Part shown: positions 8,224 through 17,913 of the stretch, one piece after another
Position numbering within the stretch: the first letter of the stretch is position 1
How the letters are laid out: the number at the start of each line of letters is the position of its first letter
Source of the DNA: Vibrio sp. 16
Lineage (GTDB): Bacteria; Pseudomonadota; Gammaproteobacteria; Enterobacterales; Vibrionaceae
NCBI RefSeq assembly: GCF_963681195.1
Contig: NZ_OY808998.1
Location: forward strand, 558,001-622,000
Direction: 5' to 3'
DNA: 64,000 bases
Translations under genes and position numbers: made by a program
The notes under the pieces: generated by a model
What the model was told of the DNA's origin: nothing
Database searches by the model: none
The model's input: only the letters and a program-made list of their open reading frames with translations

Positions 8224-9303
8224 TTAATTCAAAAGCCAAGTATTGAACTCTTCGTTCAACTCGTCGGCGTAATCTGACCACCACTCGTCATCGATAAGAA
8301 AAGCGGTCTTAAAATTGTTTGGTGCAGTTGGCAGACTCGCCAAGATCTCTTGACTGATGTGTGCCGACGACGATTTACGGGTTGGTCCATAAGCGACATA
8401 TTTCGCTTGATCCGCAAGAGGCTGTGTGCCGGAAGAGAATTTAATGAACTCTAAGGCTAACTTGGTATTTGGACTGCCTTTCGGAATCGCCCAACCATTC
8501 ATGTAGCCCAGTTGATGATCCCAAATGATTTTGAACGGCTGGCCTTCTTCCTGAGTCGCACTATGAATGCGACCGTTAAACGCGGATGCCATCACCACTT
8601 CTTTGTCTGCGAGCATTTGTGGTGGCTGCGCGCCAGTTGTCCACCAAACCACATGAGGTTTGATGGTATCGAGTTTGGCAAAGGCACGAGCGCGACCTTC
8701 TGGCGTCTCTAACACGTCATACACTTCTGCCGGCGCAACCCCATCAGCAATTAACGCCCACTCTAAATTCCCCTGCGGCATCTTTTGTAAAGCTCGGCGA
8801 CCTGGATATTGAGTGATGTTGAACAGGTCGACTAATTTGTTCGGTGCGGCTTTGCCTGCAAATGCCTCTTCGTTGATGGTAAGAACCGTTGAAACCACAA
8901 TGGTATTCACCGCACATTCATGGATAGCGCCAGGAATAAAGTCTTTATCCGCTGGCGTGCCATCATCCCCTGCGGGCAGAATGCTTGGGTCTACCGGTTC
9001 AAGTAACCCTTCCGCGCAGCCTCGGACGATATCGGGTTTATCCAACGAGACCAGATCCCAGCGAACCTTGTTGGCTTCTACTTGTGCTTTAATCTCGGCA
9101 AGACCACCGCTGAAGTCTTCTGAGATCAGCTCAACGCCTGTTTTGGCAATGAATGGCTTGTGGTAAGCCTCGACTTGGCTGTGAGTAAATGCCCCACCCC
9201 AAGAGACTACCGTTAACTTCTCTTCAGCGTTCGCAACGCTTGATGTCCCTAGCAGCATTCCAGAAATCAAAAGTGCCAATGGTGTAAATGTCTTTCTTGA
9301 CAT
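8224..9303 (-). CDS. periplasmic substrate-binding protein, PotD-like
   Basis: A 359-residue extracellular solute-binding protein of the spermidine/putrescine (PotD) family. It has a signal peptide with cleavage expected after SVANA (residue 26 region), followed by LTVVSWGGAF, the typical first strand. It would deliver ligand to the Pot-like permeases at 2833-4967. It is separated from them by the reductase and the deaminase but lies on the same strand. The start at 9303 has a good GGAGC ribosome binding site. The ligand is probably hydroxyproline or another imino acid, judged from the catabolic neighbours. No residue visible by eye proves this. Confidence 0.88.
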   Translation of the reverse strand: MSRKTFTPLALLISGMLLGTSSVANAEEKLTVVSWGGAFTHSQVEAYHKPFIAKTGVELISEDFSGGLAEIKAQVEANKVRWDLVSLDKPDIVRGCAEGLLEPVDPSILPAGDDGTPADKDFIPGAIHECAVNTIVVSTVLTINEEAFAGKAAPNKLVDLFNITQYPGRRALQKMPQGNLEWALIADGVAPAEVYDVLETPEGRARAFAKLDTIKPHVVWWTTGAQPPQMLADKEVVMASAFNGRIHSATQEEGQPFKIIWDHQLGYMNGWAIPKGSPNTKLALEFIKFSSGTQPLADQAKYVAYGPTRKSSSAHISQEILASLPTAPNNFKTAFLIDDEWWSDYADELNEEFNTWLLN

Positions 9304-9415
9304 GTTTGGTGCTCCTTTTTGTTGTCTTAACAGGGTACTCCCTGAAATTTTCAGACGCCTGGGTACTGCTGCTAGGCATCAAATTTGATTAACTTTTTAT
9401 TAACATAATGCACTG

Positions 9416-9430
9416 GTATATTTTATACAA
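9416..9430 (-). promoter_or_regulatory. GntR-type operator candidate, site B
   Basis: GTATATTTTATACAA on the plus strand is the exact reverse complement of site C at 10748-10762. It is 113 bp upstream of the binding-protein start, in the gap between that gene and the flavoprotein gene. The element and the AT-rich stretch after it are consistent with an independent promoter for the transporter/catabolic genes. Confidence 0.75.
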
Positions 9431-9449
9431 TATTTAATTTTAAAATTTT

Positions 9450-10712
9450 TTAGCCAAAACGCGATAAACGAAATGGGGTGAGATCCAGCGCGGTTTTTTT
9501 CTGATGCCTTAATTGAGCGATAAGATCTGCGGTCACCGCCGCTTGCGTGAGACCTAAATGTTGATGGCCAAACGCGAAAAGAATTTTGCCGTCATAGAGG
9601 CTATCAATCACTGGGAGAGAATCTGGTAACGAGGGGCGGTTTCCCATCCATTGCTCACCCATTTCGGTGCTCTCAGAGACACCCGAAAGCAACCCTTTGG
9701 CCAGTTTTTTTAACATCAGCGAGCGTTTCATATTGGGCGGCGATTGCAACGCAGCGTACTCGACGGTGCCAGCTAGCCTAAGCCCGCCTTCCATTGGCGT
9801 CATAATAAATTTCCGATCGGCGGAGCTAACCGGAAACGGCAAACCTCCAGTTAATGTCGGTAACATAAGGTGATAACCTCGCTCTGCTTGGAGAGGGATT
9901 TTTTTACCTGTCATGCGTTTTACCAGCTTCGTAGACTCCGCACCGGTGGCAACAATAACCCGATCAAATGACTGCGTCTTGCTGTCACTGACCACTGACA
10001 GCGTATCCCCCGCATGCACATCATCAACCTGATGACACACAAACCGACCACCGAGATTTTCGAACGCCATTTTTAGCTCAAGGCATATTTTATAAGGGTT
10101 TAGGGTATGTCCCGTGTCTGGGAAAAACACACCATGCTTTACCCGATGGGATAAGTTGGGTACCTGCTCTCGAATCGCTTTCGTCCCCCACAGTTGGTAC
10201 GCCACCCTCTGTTCATCAAACCCTTTCAATGTTGCGCCATAGGCTTTGAACAAGGCATCACTTTCGAACGTCAGTAGCGACCCTTGCATCACAATCAGAT
10301 GGCGAAGACCGACCGATTCAAGCAAGGAAAACCAACTCGACATGGCGTGTTCGTTGAGCTTGGTAAGTGCCTTCGTGGCATGTTGTGTTGGTGCTTTTCT
10401 CGCTTTTAGTAAGAAGCGCACCATCCAACCTAAGGTTTGCGGTAAGTCTTGGAAACGAATCGACACTGGGCTCGACGGTGACAACAACATCTTCGGTAAT
10501 TGAGGAACCAAAGCGGGAGTCGCCAATGGAAAAATCTGCTCGGTAGCAAAGTGCCCTGCGTTACCTTTCGAGCACCCTTCCCCCGCACCAGATTTATCAA
10601 ATATCGTCACCTTATCGCCATGTAATTGAAGTTTTAACGCGCAGCATAACCCGATAATACCGCCACCAATCACGGCCACATTTTGACCAGAAGTTGATTG
10701 TTCACTGACCAT
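9450..10712 (-). CDS. FAD-dependent D-amino acid dehydrogenase, probable D-hydroxyproline dehydrogenase
   Basis: A 420-residue DAO/DadA-family flavoprotein. The N-terminal FAD-binding motif is GGGIIG (residues 16-21) within VAVIGGGIIG. The family fold continues through a GYHLMLP segment and ends with FGHQHLGLTQA, a typical C-terminal FAD contact. It would oxidise cis-4-hydroxy-D-proline, the product of the divergent epimerase, to 1-pyrroline-4-hydroxy-2-carboxylate at the membrane or with a soluble acceptor. It is divergent from the epimerase with a shared 112-bp promoter region holding operator site C. D-alanine dehydrogenase activity is the main alternative. Confidence 0.85.
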   Translation of the reverse strand: MVSEQSTSGQNVAVIGGGIIGLCCALKLQLHGDKVTIFDKSGAGEGCSKGNAGHFATEQIFPLATPALVPQLPKMLLSPSSPVSIRFQDLPQTLGWMVRFLLKARKAPTQHATKALTKLNEHAMSSWFSLLESVGLRHLIVMQGSLLTFESDALFKAYGATLKGFDEQRVAYQLWGTKAIREQVPNLSHRVKHGVFFPDTGHTLNPYKICLELKMAFENLGGRFVCHQVDDVHAGDTLSVVSDSKTQSFDRVIVATGAESTKLVKRMTGKKIPLQAERGYHLMLPTLTGGLPFPVSSADRKFIMTPMEGGLRLAGTVEYAALQSPPNMKRSLMLKKLAKGLLSGVSESTEMGEQWMGNRPSLPDSLPVIDSLYDGKILFAFGHQHLGLTQAAVTADLIAQLRHQKKTALDLTPFRLSRFG

Positions 10713-10747
10713 TTATTTCTGCTCCTTATCACGTTTCCAAAACAAAA

Positions 10748-10762
10748 TTGTATAAAATATAC
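10748..10762. promoter_or_regulatory. GntR-type operator candidate, site C (divergent promoter)
   Basis: TTGTATAAAATATAC lies between the divergent flavoprotein (start 10712) and epimerase (start 10825) genes. It is identical on the opposite strand to site B. The position allows one bound regulator to control both directions. Confidence 0.75.
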
Positions 10763-10824
10763 TTAACATCACGATAACATCCAACCCCAACAGTTCAACC
10801 AATTTCCTATTCAAGGAGCGAAAA

Positions 10825-11826
10825 ATGAGACAAGGGACCTTCTTCTGTATCGATGCGCATACCTGTGGAAACCCAGTTCGGTTAGTTGCTGGAGGCGTAC
10901 CGCCATTGCGCGGTGAAACCATGAGTGAAAAGCGCCAGTTCTTTCTTGAGCACTACGATTGGATCCGTCAGGCGTTGATGTTTGAGCCTCGTGGTCACGC
11001 CATGATGTCAGGTTCTGTGGTTCTCCCTCCATGCAGCGACAATGCCGATGCTTCGATCCTGTTTATTGAAACCAGTGGGTGTTTGCCGATGTGTGGTCAT
11101 GGAACCATAGGCACCGTCACATCAGCGCTGGAACACAAACTGATTCGCCCGAGAGAAGAAGGTCGCTTGATTTTGGACGTTCCGGCTGGGCAAATTGAAG
11201 TGCACTACCAGCGTCGAGGCGAGAAGATCACCTCAGTGAAGATCTTTAATGTGCCTGCTTACCTTGCCCATCAAGATGTCACCGTTGAGGTGGAAGGGCT
11301 TGGGGAAATCACCGTCGATGTATCCTATGGCGGCAACTACTACGTCATTGTCGATCCTCAAGAGAACTATCGCGGATTAGAACACTACTCGTCAGATGAA
11401 ATTTTAATGCTCAGCCCGAAAGTTCGTGATGCTGTCTCGAAAGCGGTGGAATGCGTCCATCCCAATGATCCGACGGTGTGTGGCGTCTCCCATGTACTTT
11501 GGACGGGTACGCCAACCAAACCAGAATCAACGGCCAGAAATGCCGTTTTTTATGGTGAAAAAGCGCTGGATCGCTCGCCTTGTGGGACCGGAACCAGCGC
11601 GCGCATGGCTCAGTGGCACGCGAAAGGAAAACTCAAGCAAGGTGAAGACTTCGTCCACGAAAGCATTATTGGCAGCCTATTCACAGGTCGAATCGAAGGA
11701 GTCACAGAAGTGGATGGTCGAGCCGCGATTCTGCCAAGCATCGAGGGCTGGGCGCAAGTCACCGGACACAACACAATTTGGGTCGATGATGAAGACCCGT
11801 ACGCATTTGGTTTTGAATTAAAATAG
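10825..11826 (+). CDS. 4-hydroxyproline 2-epimerase (proline racemase family)
   Basis: A 333-residue cytosolic enzyme of the proline racemase superfamily. Both catalytic cysteines are present: Cys90 in MCGHG and Cys253 in SPCGTGTSAR. Retaining two cysteines argues for a racemase/epimerase and against a trans-3-hydroxyproline dehydratase, which carries Thr at one site. The flanking D-hydroxyproline dehydrogenase-, deaminase- and semialdehyde dehydrogenase-like genes point to conversion of trans-4-hydroxy-L-proline to cis-4-hydroxy-D-proline. The start has AAGGAG 7 bp upstream. It is followed after 15 bp by the aldehyde dehydrogenase gene. Plain proline racemase activity remains possible. Confidence 0.9.
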   Translation: MRQGTFFCIDAHTCGNPVRLVAGGVPPLRGETMSEKRQFFLEHYDWIRQALMFEPRGHAMMSGSVVLPPCSDNADASILFIETSGCLPMCGHGTIGTVTSALEHKLIRPREEGRLILDVPAGQIEVHYQRRGEKITSVKIFNVPAYLAHQDVTVEVEGLGEITVDVSYGGNYYVIVDPQENYRGLEHYSSDEILMLSPKVRDAVSKAVECVHPNDPTVCGVSHVLWTGTPTKPESTARNAVFYGEKALDRSPCGTGTSARMAQWHAKGKLKQGEDFVHESIIGSLFTGRIEGVTEVDGRAAILPSIEGWAQVTGHNTIWVDDEDPYAFGFELK

Positions 11827-11832
11827 CCCTAA

Positions 11833-13347
<1,515 letters not shown>

Positions 13348-13355
13348 ACTTTGTA

Positions 13356-13383
13356 CAAAGCCAGCACAGATCGGCTGGCTTTG
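13356..13383 (+). terminator. hairpin after the epimerase/dehydrogenase operon
   Basis: A 10-bp perfect stem (CAAAGCCAGC at 13356-13365 with GCTGGCTTTG at 13374-13383) lies 9 bp past the stop codon. It is followed by an A/T-rich stretch rather than a clean U-run, so termination may be partial. Confidence 0.55.
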
Positions 13384-13498
13384 AAAATATAATTATCAAT
13401 AACTTAAGACATCTTGCTTCTCAATTTGTAACACTGCACTATCGCATTGATTAGGTGAATAGATTGTTTTATTCACGCAGCACAAATTAGGAGCAACG

Positions 13499-13915
13499 AT
13501 GTTTCCATCAACCCGAAAGCGCTTGATCAAATCCATCGCTCTAGAGGTTGCACCTCGACTGGCGGTCAAGTTTGGTAATAAAGCCTTTTATGACCCAGGT
13601 GAAATCGACTGGGTACTCTCCCAATTAGGTAAAGAGCAAGACAGCAAGTATTGTCGCTGTGCATACGCCATGATCACCCAGCAAAGCTTTTATGATTGGC
13701 TGGATCTCGCGAGTGAATTTGGCGAACAAGCGGAGTTTCTAAGAGAAGTCAGCATGGCGCTGTTTAAGCAAGATGCCCTACCCAGTTTTGAAGCCTACCT
13801 TGAGTACGCCAAGATCCACGCGGTGAATTCGAGTCACCCAACCAATACCTCACTCGACAATGCAGGCGTGATCGATTTTGGCTCAGACTCTTCAGGCGAT
13901 GGTGGCATTTTTTAG
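13499..13915 (+). CDS. conserved-looking hypothetical protein, 138 residues
   Basis: I do not recognise a family with confidence. The 138-residue protein starts at ATG 13499 after a GGAGCAA ribosome binding site. It has no signal peptide or membrane segment. The N-terminus is basic (RKRLIKS) and the middle looks helical, with a CRCAYAM segment. The C-terminal 15 residues are acidic and glycine/serine-rich (DFGSDSSGDGG) and end in Ile-Phe. It stands alone between the hydroxyproline operon and the two-component system, with its own hairpin downstream. The clear start signal and coding character support a real gene. Confidence 0.7.
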   Translation: MFPSTRKRLIKSIALEVAPRLAVKFGNKAFYDPGEIDWVLSQLGKEQDSKYCRCAYAMITQQSFYDWLDLASEFGEQAEFLREVSMALFKQDALPSFEAYLEYAKIHAVNSSHPTNTSLDNAGVIDFGSDSSGDGGIF

Positions 13916-14002
13916 CTTGTCTGTATTCCAAACAAATCAATTACGTGACGTGTCATCATCCCAAACCGCTTTGCGTTCGTTGCACCCAACAGGGATGAAA
14001 AA

Positions 14003-14024
14003 GCCAACCTCGGGCGAGGTTGGC
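14003..14024. terminator. hairpin in the 13.9-14.4 kb gap
   Basis: A 9-bp stem GCCAACCTC/GAGGTTGGC with loop GGGC. It is preceded by GAAAAA and lacks a U-run on the plus strand. It probably ends transcription of the 138-residue gene, though the A-tract would favour the minus strand. Confidence 0.5.
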
Positions 14025-14265
14025 ACTCTTACCAAATTAGGGGGTCGGTAAGATTAAGACAGTGCGAGCACACCATGAATATCCAATTTAATCACTTCCC
14101 ATAACCACACATCGAACTCTCCCAATCGAGCCGCATTGAGAGCGTTCAAAGAGCGTCACCCCAATCAGCCAAAGATGCTCATCTGCACAGTGACCAGCGT
14201 TGGGTAATACAAGACGTTCGGCGTTGCGAAGTCTAAAAGATCTTAACCAGCTATCGCGCCTTCAA

Positions 14266-14323
14266 GGTTACAAAACACTGCGGGTTTGTAAGTGATGACT
14301 TACAAAATCGTTCCTTTGTAACC
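14266..14323. promoter_or_regulatory. nested inverted repeats upstream of two-component operon
   Basis: Four TTTGTAA/TTACAAA half-sites form two perfect inverted pairs. The outer pair is GGTTACAAA (14266-14274) with TTTGTAACC (14315-14323). The inner pair is TTTGTAAGT (14285-14293) with ACTTACAAA (14298-14306). They lie 80-140 bp before the response-regulator start and are candidate binding sites for it or another regulator. Confidence 0.55.
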
Positions 14324-14403
14324 CATAATTTAGACCCAGTTCGATTGAGAATTTCGGTCGAAAATAGCATCATATTGAAAACTCGCAGCAGGGACGTAAG
14401 GTG

Positions 14404-15111
14404 ATGGAAAACAAGCAGATACTCGTCGTTGACGACAACTTGGATCTTAGAGAAGCATTGTCTGATTATCTGGGTCGCGCTGGGTTTGAAGTCATTGGTG
14501 CGGGCAATGGACGCGAGATGTGGCAACAACTCAAAAAGCATACTCCAGATCTGATCATTCTCGATATTATGATGCCGGGTGACGACGGATTTACCTTGTG
14601 CCAGAAGCTGCGCCGAGATTCCCAAATCCCGATCATTATGCTCACCGCCGTCACCGAAGAAGCGGACCGCGTCGCTGGACTAGAAATGGGCGCCGATGAT
14701 TACATCACCAAATCGTTTAGCCCAAGAGAACTGCTAGCAAGAATCAAAACCATCTTACGCCGCAGCCAACTTAATCCTCAAACTCAGTTAGCCAGAAAAG
14801 TCCGCTTTGATGACTGGTCCCTCGATACCGTTACTCGCCAACTCACCCGCCTAGAAGACCATCAAGTCAAACAACTGAGTGGCGCCGATCTCTCCTTACT
14901 CGGCTTATTCGTCAACAACGCTAAATCAATCTTATCCCGTGATGATATCGCTCGTGAAATTTGGGGCAGAGATGCCGACCCCTTTGAGCGCGGTATTGAC
15001 GTCCAGATCAGCCGCCTTCGCCACCACTTGGAAGACAAAGATCGTTCCTTGATATTAACCGTGCGCAACAAAGGTTATATGCTGACAACGGACGTCCACT
15101 ATGAGAATTAA
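14404..15111 (+). CDS. response regulator, OmpR/PhoB family
   Basis: A 235-residue regulator with an N-terminal receiver domain and a C-terminal winged-helix DNA-binding domain (about 135-230). The acidic pair Asp10/Asp11, phospho-acceptor Asp54 in LDIMMPG, Thr81 and Lys103 are all present. The proline that normally follows the conserved lysine is serine here (KSF instead of KPF). ATG 14404 follows TAAGG and is preferred over the in-frame GTG at 14401. The histidine kinase gene overlaps its end by 11 bp. The target is unknown; autoregulation through the repeats at 14266-14323 is plausible. Confidence 0.92.
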   Translation: MENKQILVVDDNLDLREALSDYLGRAGFEVIGAGNGREMWQQLKKHTPDLIILDIMMPGDDGFTLCQKLRRDSQIPIIMLTAVTEEADRVAGLEMGADDYITKSFSPRELLARIKTILRRSQLNPQTQLARKVRFDDWSLDTVTRQLTRLEDHQVKQLSGADLSLLGLFVNNAKSILSRDDIAREIWGRDADPFERGIDVQISRLRHHLEDKDRSLILTVRNKGYMLTTDVHYEN

Positions 15112-16537
15112 AACCTGGACTCGTTCACTGGTATTTCGCACCAGTATTTTCCTGCTGTTAGTGATCATTCTTGCTCAACTTCTGTCGGGCATGATTTGGT
15201 ATCAACACGCCAACGAACGAGACAAACAAGGCTTAACCAATACGGTGAAAAGTTTGGCACTCAGTGCTTCATCCACCATCTCCTTTTTCCAAACCTTGCC
15301 CTCTGAATACCGACACCTTGTGCTCAATCAACTACGCAATATGGGCGGCACGCGCTTTTTTGTCTCACTCAACAATCACCATATCGAAACCCCGCCTTTG
15401 CCCGACAGCGAACGCAAAACCTTGGTTCTAAATGAAGTCAAACAGGTACTTTCATCCGAGCTGCAAGACATCCCCAACATCTCGGTGGAATTTACCCAAC
15501 GCGACAATTTAAGAGTGTTTAATAACGAACTGCCGATTGATGAACTGCCGTTACTTTGGGCGCATTACTCACTCTCGTTTGGTGCGCTTAATCCTCCAAT
15601 ATTGGTGATGCAGGTCGAAGTCGATGAAAACGAATGGTTCTACCTTGCTGCGGTATTGCCTGCCCCGTACGTTAATCTTGAGACCCATTACTTTGATATT
15701 CGTGAGTGGATCACCTTACTCTTGTCTGCGCTACTGCTGCTGATCTGTACTTGGTTTGTCGTTCGTAAAGAGATTCAACCTATTCGCGAACTCGCCAAAG
15801 CCGCTACCTTAATGTCGAGCAGGCTCGATATTCCTCAGGTCGAAGAGCGCGGCAGCAACGAGCTCAAAGCCGCCATCCGAGCCTTCAACAAAATGAATCG
15901 GCGTATCGATAGCCACATTAAGGATCGCGAAATGCTGTTTGGCGCGATCTCCCATGATTTAAAAACGCCCATTGCTTGCCTCAAACTGCGCGCAGAAATG
16001 CTTGATGATGACACAGACAGAGAACGCTTTACCCGACTGGCGAATGACCTAGACTTGATGGTCAAAGGGGCTTTGCAATGCATCAAAGAGACGGACATCC
16101 ACGAAGAGATTGAACCCATAGACTTCAATCAGTTAATTGAGCACATCGCCACCACAGTGACGCCGGAAACCGAGCGTATTCAAATTCAAGGTTCTATCGA
16201 GTCTGCGGTGGCCGGAAAACCCCTAGCGATTAAGCGCTGTATTCAAAATCTCGTCGATAATGCGTTGAAATATGGCGATAAAGTCAATATTCAGCTATTC
16301 GATAGTGCCGATGCCGTGAACATTGTCATTGATGATCATGGTGAAGGCGTCGATGAGGCGATCCTCGATAAACTGTGCCAACCCTATTACCGAGCCAATA
16401 AAACACAAGAAGGCTCTGGGTTAGGACTGACTATTTCCCAAAGCATTGCGAAAGCGCACGGTGGCTCTCTTGCTCTTAGCCACTCTTCATTTGGCGGGTT
16501 GCGCGCCACGCTATCCTTCCCAAGAGACTCACTATGA
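15101..16537 (+). CDS. sensor histidine kinase
   Basis: A 478-residue inner-membrane kinase. A first membrane segment lies at about 12-34, then a periplasmic sensor region of about 165 residues and a second membrane segment at about 203-221. A HAMP linker, the H-box with His285 (AISHDLKTP) and a GHKL ATPase domain follow (N-box NLVDNALKYG, DHGEG, GSGLGLT). It overlaps the response regulator by 11 bp and the binding-protein gene by 4 bp. This suggests the periplasmic protein encoded next presents the signal ligand. No ligand can be assigned from the sequence. Confidence 0.92.
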   Translation: MRIKTWTRSLVFRTSIFLLLVIILAQLLSGMIWYQHANERDKQGLTNTVKSLALSASSTISFFQTLPSEYRHLVLNQLRNMGGTRFFVSLNNHHIETPPLPDSERKTLVLNEVKQVLSSELQDIPNISVEFTQRDNLRVFNNELPIDELPLLWAHYSLSFGALNPPILVMQVEVDENEWFYLAAVLPAPYVNLETHYFDIREWITLLLSALLLLICTWFVVRKEIQPIRELAKAATLMSSRLDIPQVEERGSNELKAAIRAFNKMNRRIDSHIKDREMLFGAISHDLKTPIACLKLRAEMLDDDTDRERFTRLANDLDLMVKGALQCIKETDIHEEIEPIDFNQLIEHIATTVTPETERIQIQGSIESAVAGKPLAIKRCIQNLVDNALKYGDKVNIQLFDSADAVNIVIDDHGEGVDEAILDKLCQPYYRANKTQEGSGLGLTISQSIAKAHGGSLALSHSSFGGLRATLSFPRDSL

Positions 16538-17781
16538 ACAAATTGGCGATTTATCTTTCGACCCTGTCACTGACCGCCGTTGGGCTCACCGCCCCTCGCG
16601 CAGCAGAGGTTGAATTCCTTCATTGGTGGACATCCAAAGGTGAACAACACGCGATGGACGTGTTGACCCAACATTTAGAAAAACACGATATTCAACTGGC
16701 ACCGAAGCCCGTCTTGGGCGGTGGCGGTGACAGTGCGATGACGGTATTACAAGCAAGAGCGCTGGCAGGAAATCCACCCAGTTTTGCACAAATTGAGGGC
16801 CCAAGCATTCGAGCATGGGATGCAATTGGCATACTCCATGACATGAACGCTGTCGCTAAAGACCATCAATGGGAGGCCACTCTCTACCCCCTTTCCCAGC
16901 AGATCAATCAATCTGCCAATGGTTATGTTGCCCTGCCGTTAACTCTGCATCGACTCAACTGGTTATGGGTGAACCACCAGCTATTGTCTGAGCTCAACCA
17001 ACCGGTGCCGACTACTTGGCAAGCGATGTTTACGGTGATGGAACAGGCAAAAGCCCAAGGCATCACCCCACTCGCTGTCGGCGAACAACCTTGGCAAATT
17101 GCCCAGTTATTTGAAAATCTGGTGATTGCCACGGGCGGGGTGGATTTCTATACCCGAGCAATGGTCGACCTTGATCCAGACAGCATCAATAGTGACACCT
17201 TACGCGCCGCATTAGCTCAGTTCCGTCGCCTAAGTTTGCTGATTGATAACACCTTGCCCAACACAAGATGGGACACCGCGACGAAAGCACTCGCAAGCAA
17301 CCAAGCCTTGTTCCAACTCGGAGGCGATTGGATTCTTGGTGACCTGATTGCGAAAGGCGTAGAGGTGCCGAATCAGATAGGCTGCTACCCGGCCCCCGAA
17401 AGTGACGACGTTTTCCTCTATAACATGGACAGCTTGATCTTTATGGTGAGCAAATCGTTCACTAAAGACCAAGCCAACCATGTGGCCAATGTGTTGGCAG
17501 ATCCAGAGTTTCAGGCGCAATTTAACCTACACAAGGGGTCCATCCCGGTACGAACCGACATTGCACTCACCGACTTTAACCCTTGCCAAATCAAAGCCTA
17601 TCAAGCCTTTAAAAAGGGAGTGGCACAAAGCAAAGCGGTGCCAAGCATGATCGACTCCATGGCCGTCAACCCTGTCGCCCAACAAGCCATCAACTCGGAG
17701 ATATTTCGCTTCTACCGCAACAAGTCGCTCACCGAAGAGAGGCTGATTAAGCGCATTATTGCCATCGCTGAAAGTCACTAA
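16534..17781 (+). CDS. orphan periplasmic sugar-type binding protein (SBP family 1)
   Basis: A 415-residue extracellular solute-binding protein of family 1 (carbohydrate type). It has a signal peptide of about 23 residues, then VEFLHWWTSKGEQHA, typical of glucose/mannose-type binding proteins, and an ARALAGNPPSFAQIEGP segment. Its ATG overlaps the kinase stop by 4 bp, so the three genes form one operon. No permease or ATPase gene accompanies it, so it probably works as an accessory sensor for the kinase rather than for transport. Pseudomonas has a comparable arrangement (GltR/GtrS with a glucose-binding protein), but that operon continues into transporter genes. Confidence 0.88.
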   Translation: MNKLAIYLSTLSLTAVGLTAPRAAEVEFLHWWTSKGEQHAMDVLTQHLEKHDIQLAPKPVLGGGGDSAMTVLQARALAGNPPSFAQIEGPSIRAWDAIGILHDMNAVAKDHQWEATLYPLSQQINQSANGYVALPLTLHRLNWLWVNHQLLSELNQPVPTTWQAMFTVMEQAKAQGITPLAVGEQPWQIAQLFENLVIATGGVDFYTRAMVDLDPDSINSDTLRAALAQFRRLSLLIDNTLPNTRWDTATKALASNQALFQLGGDWILGDLIAKGVEVPNQIGCYPAPESDDVFLYNMDSLIFMVSKSFTKDQANHVANVLADPEFQAQFNLHKGSIPVRTDIALTDFNPCQIKAYQAFKKGVAQSKAVPSMIDSMAVNPVAQQAINSEIFRFYRNKSLTEERLIKRIIAIAESH

Positions 17782-17866
17782 CTCACATAGGTAAGATGAA
17801 CAATTGACCTACCCCCCAAAAACGGGGCGAGTTAAAAGCGGAAAGTCGCAATCCCAATCACCAATG

Positions 17867-17881
17867 GTATATTGAATACAA
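17867..17881 (+). promoter_or_regulatory. GntR-type operator candidate, site D (autoregulatory)
   Basis: GTATATTGAATACAA lies 32 bp before the GntR start codon at 17914, matching sites A-C at 12 or more positions. The placement is typical of an autorepressed FCD-type regulator. Confidence 0.7.
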
Positions 17882-17913
17882 TTTATTGTGATTTAGATAT
17901 ACCGGAGACTGGG

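Larger units (their letters stand above)
13916..14403. other. 488-bp intergenic region
   Basis: It contains a terminator-like hairpin (14003-14024) and a nested set of inverted repeats (14266-14323) just ahead of the two-component operon. I see no credible open reading frame or RNA gene in the rest. Confidence 0.6.

Noticed and set aside
9307..9380. CTGAAATTTTCAG palindrome in the binding-protein leader as a riboswitch or repeat
   Set aside because: A short AT-rich palindrome with no aptamer-like architecture; it occurs by chance often.
17872..17913. TTG-initiated upstream extension of the GntR gene
   Set aside because: The added 14 residues run through the operator-like site at 17867-17881. 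ATG 17914 has GGAG at the right distance and starts the conserved domain.
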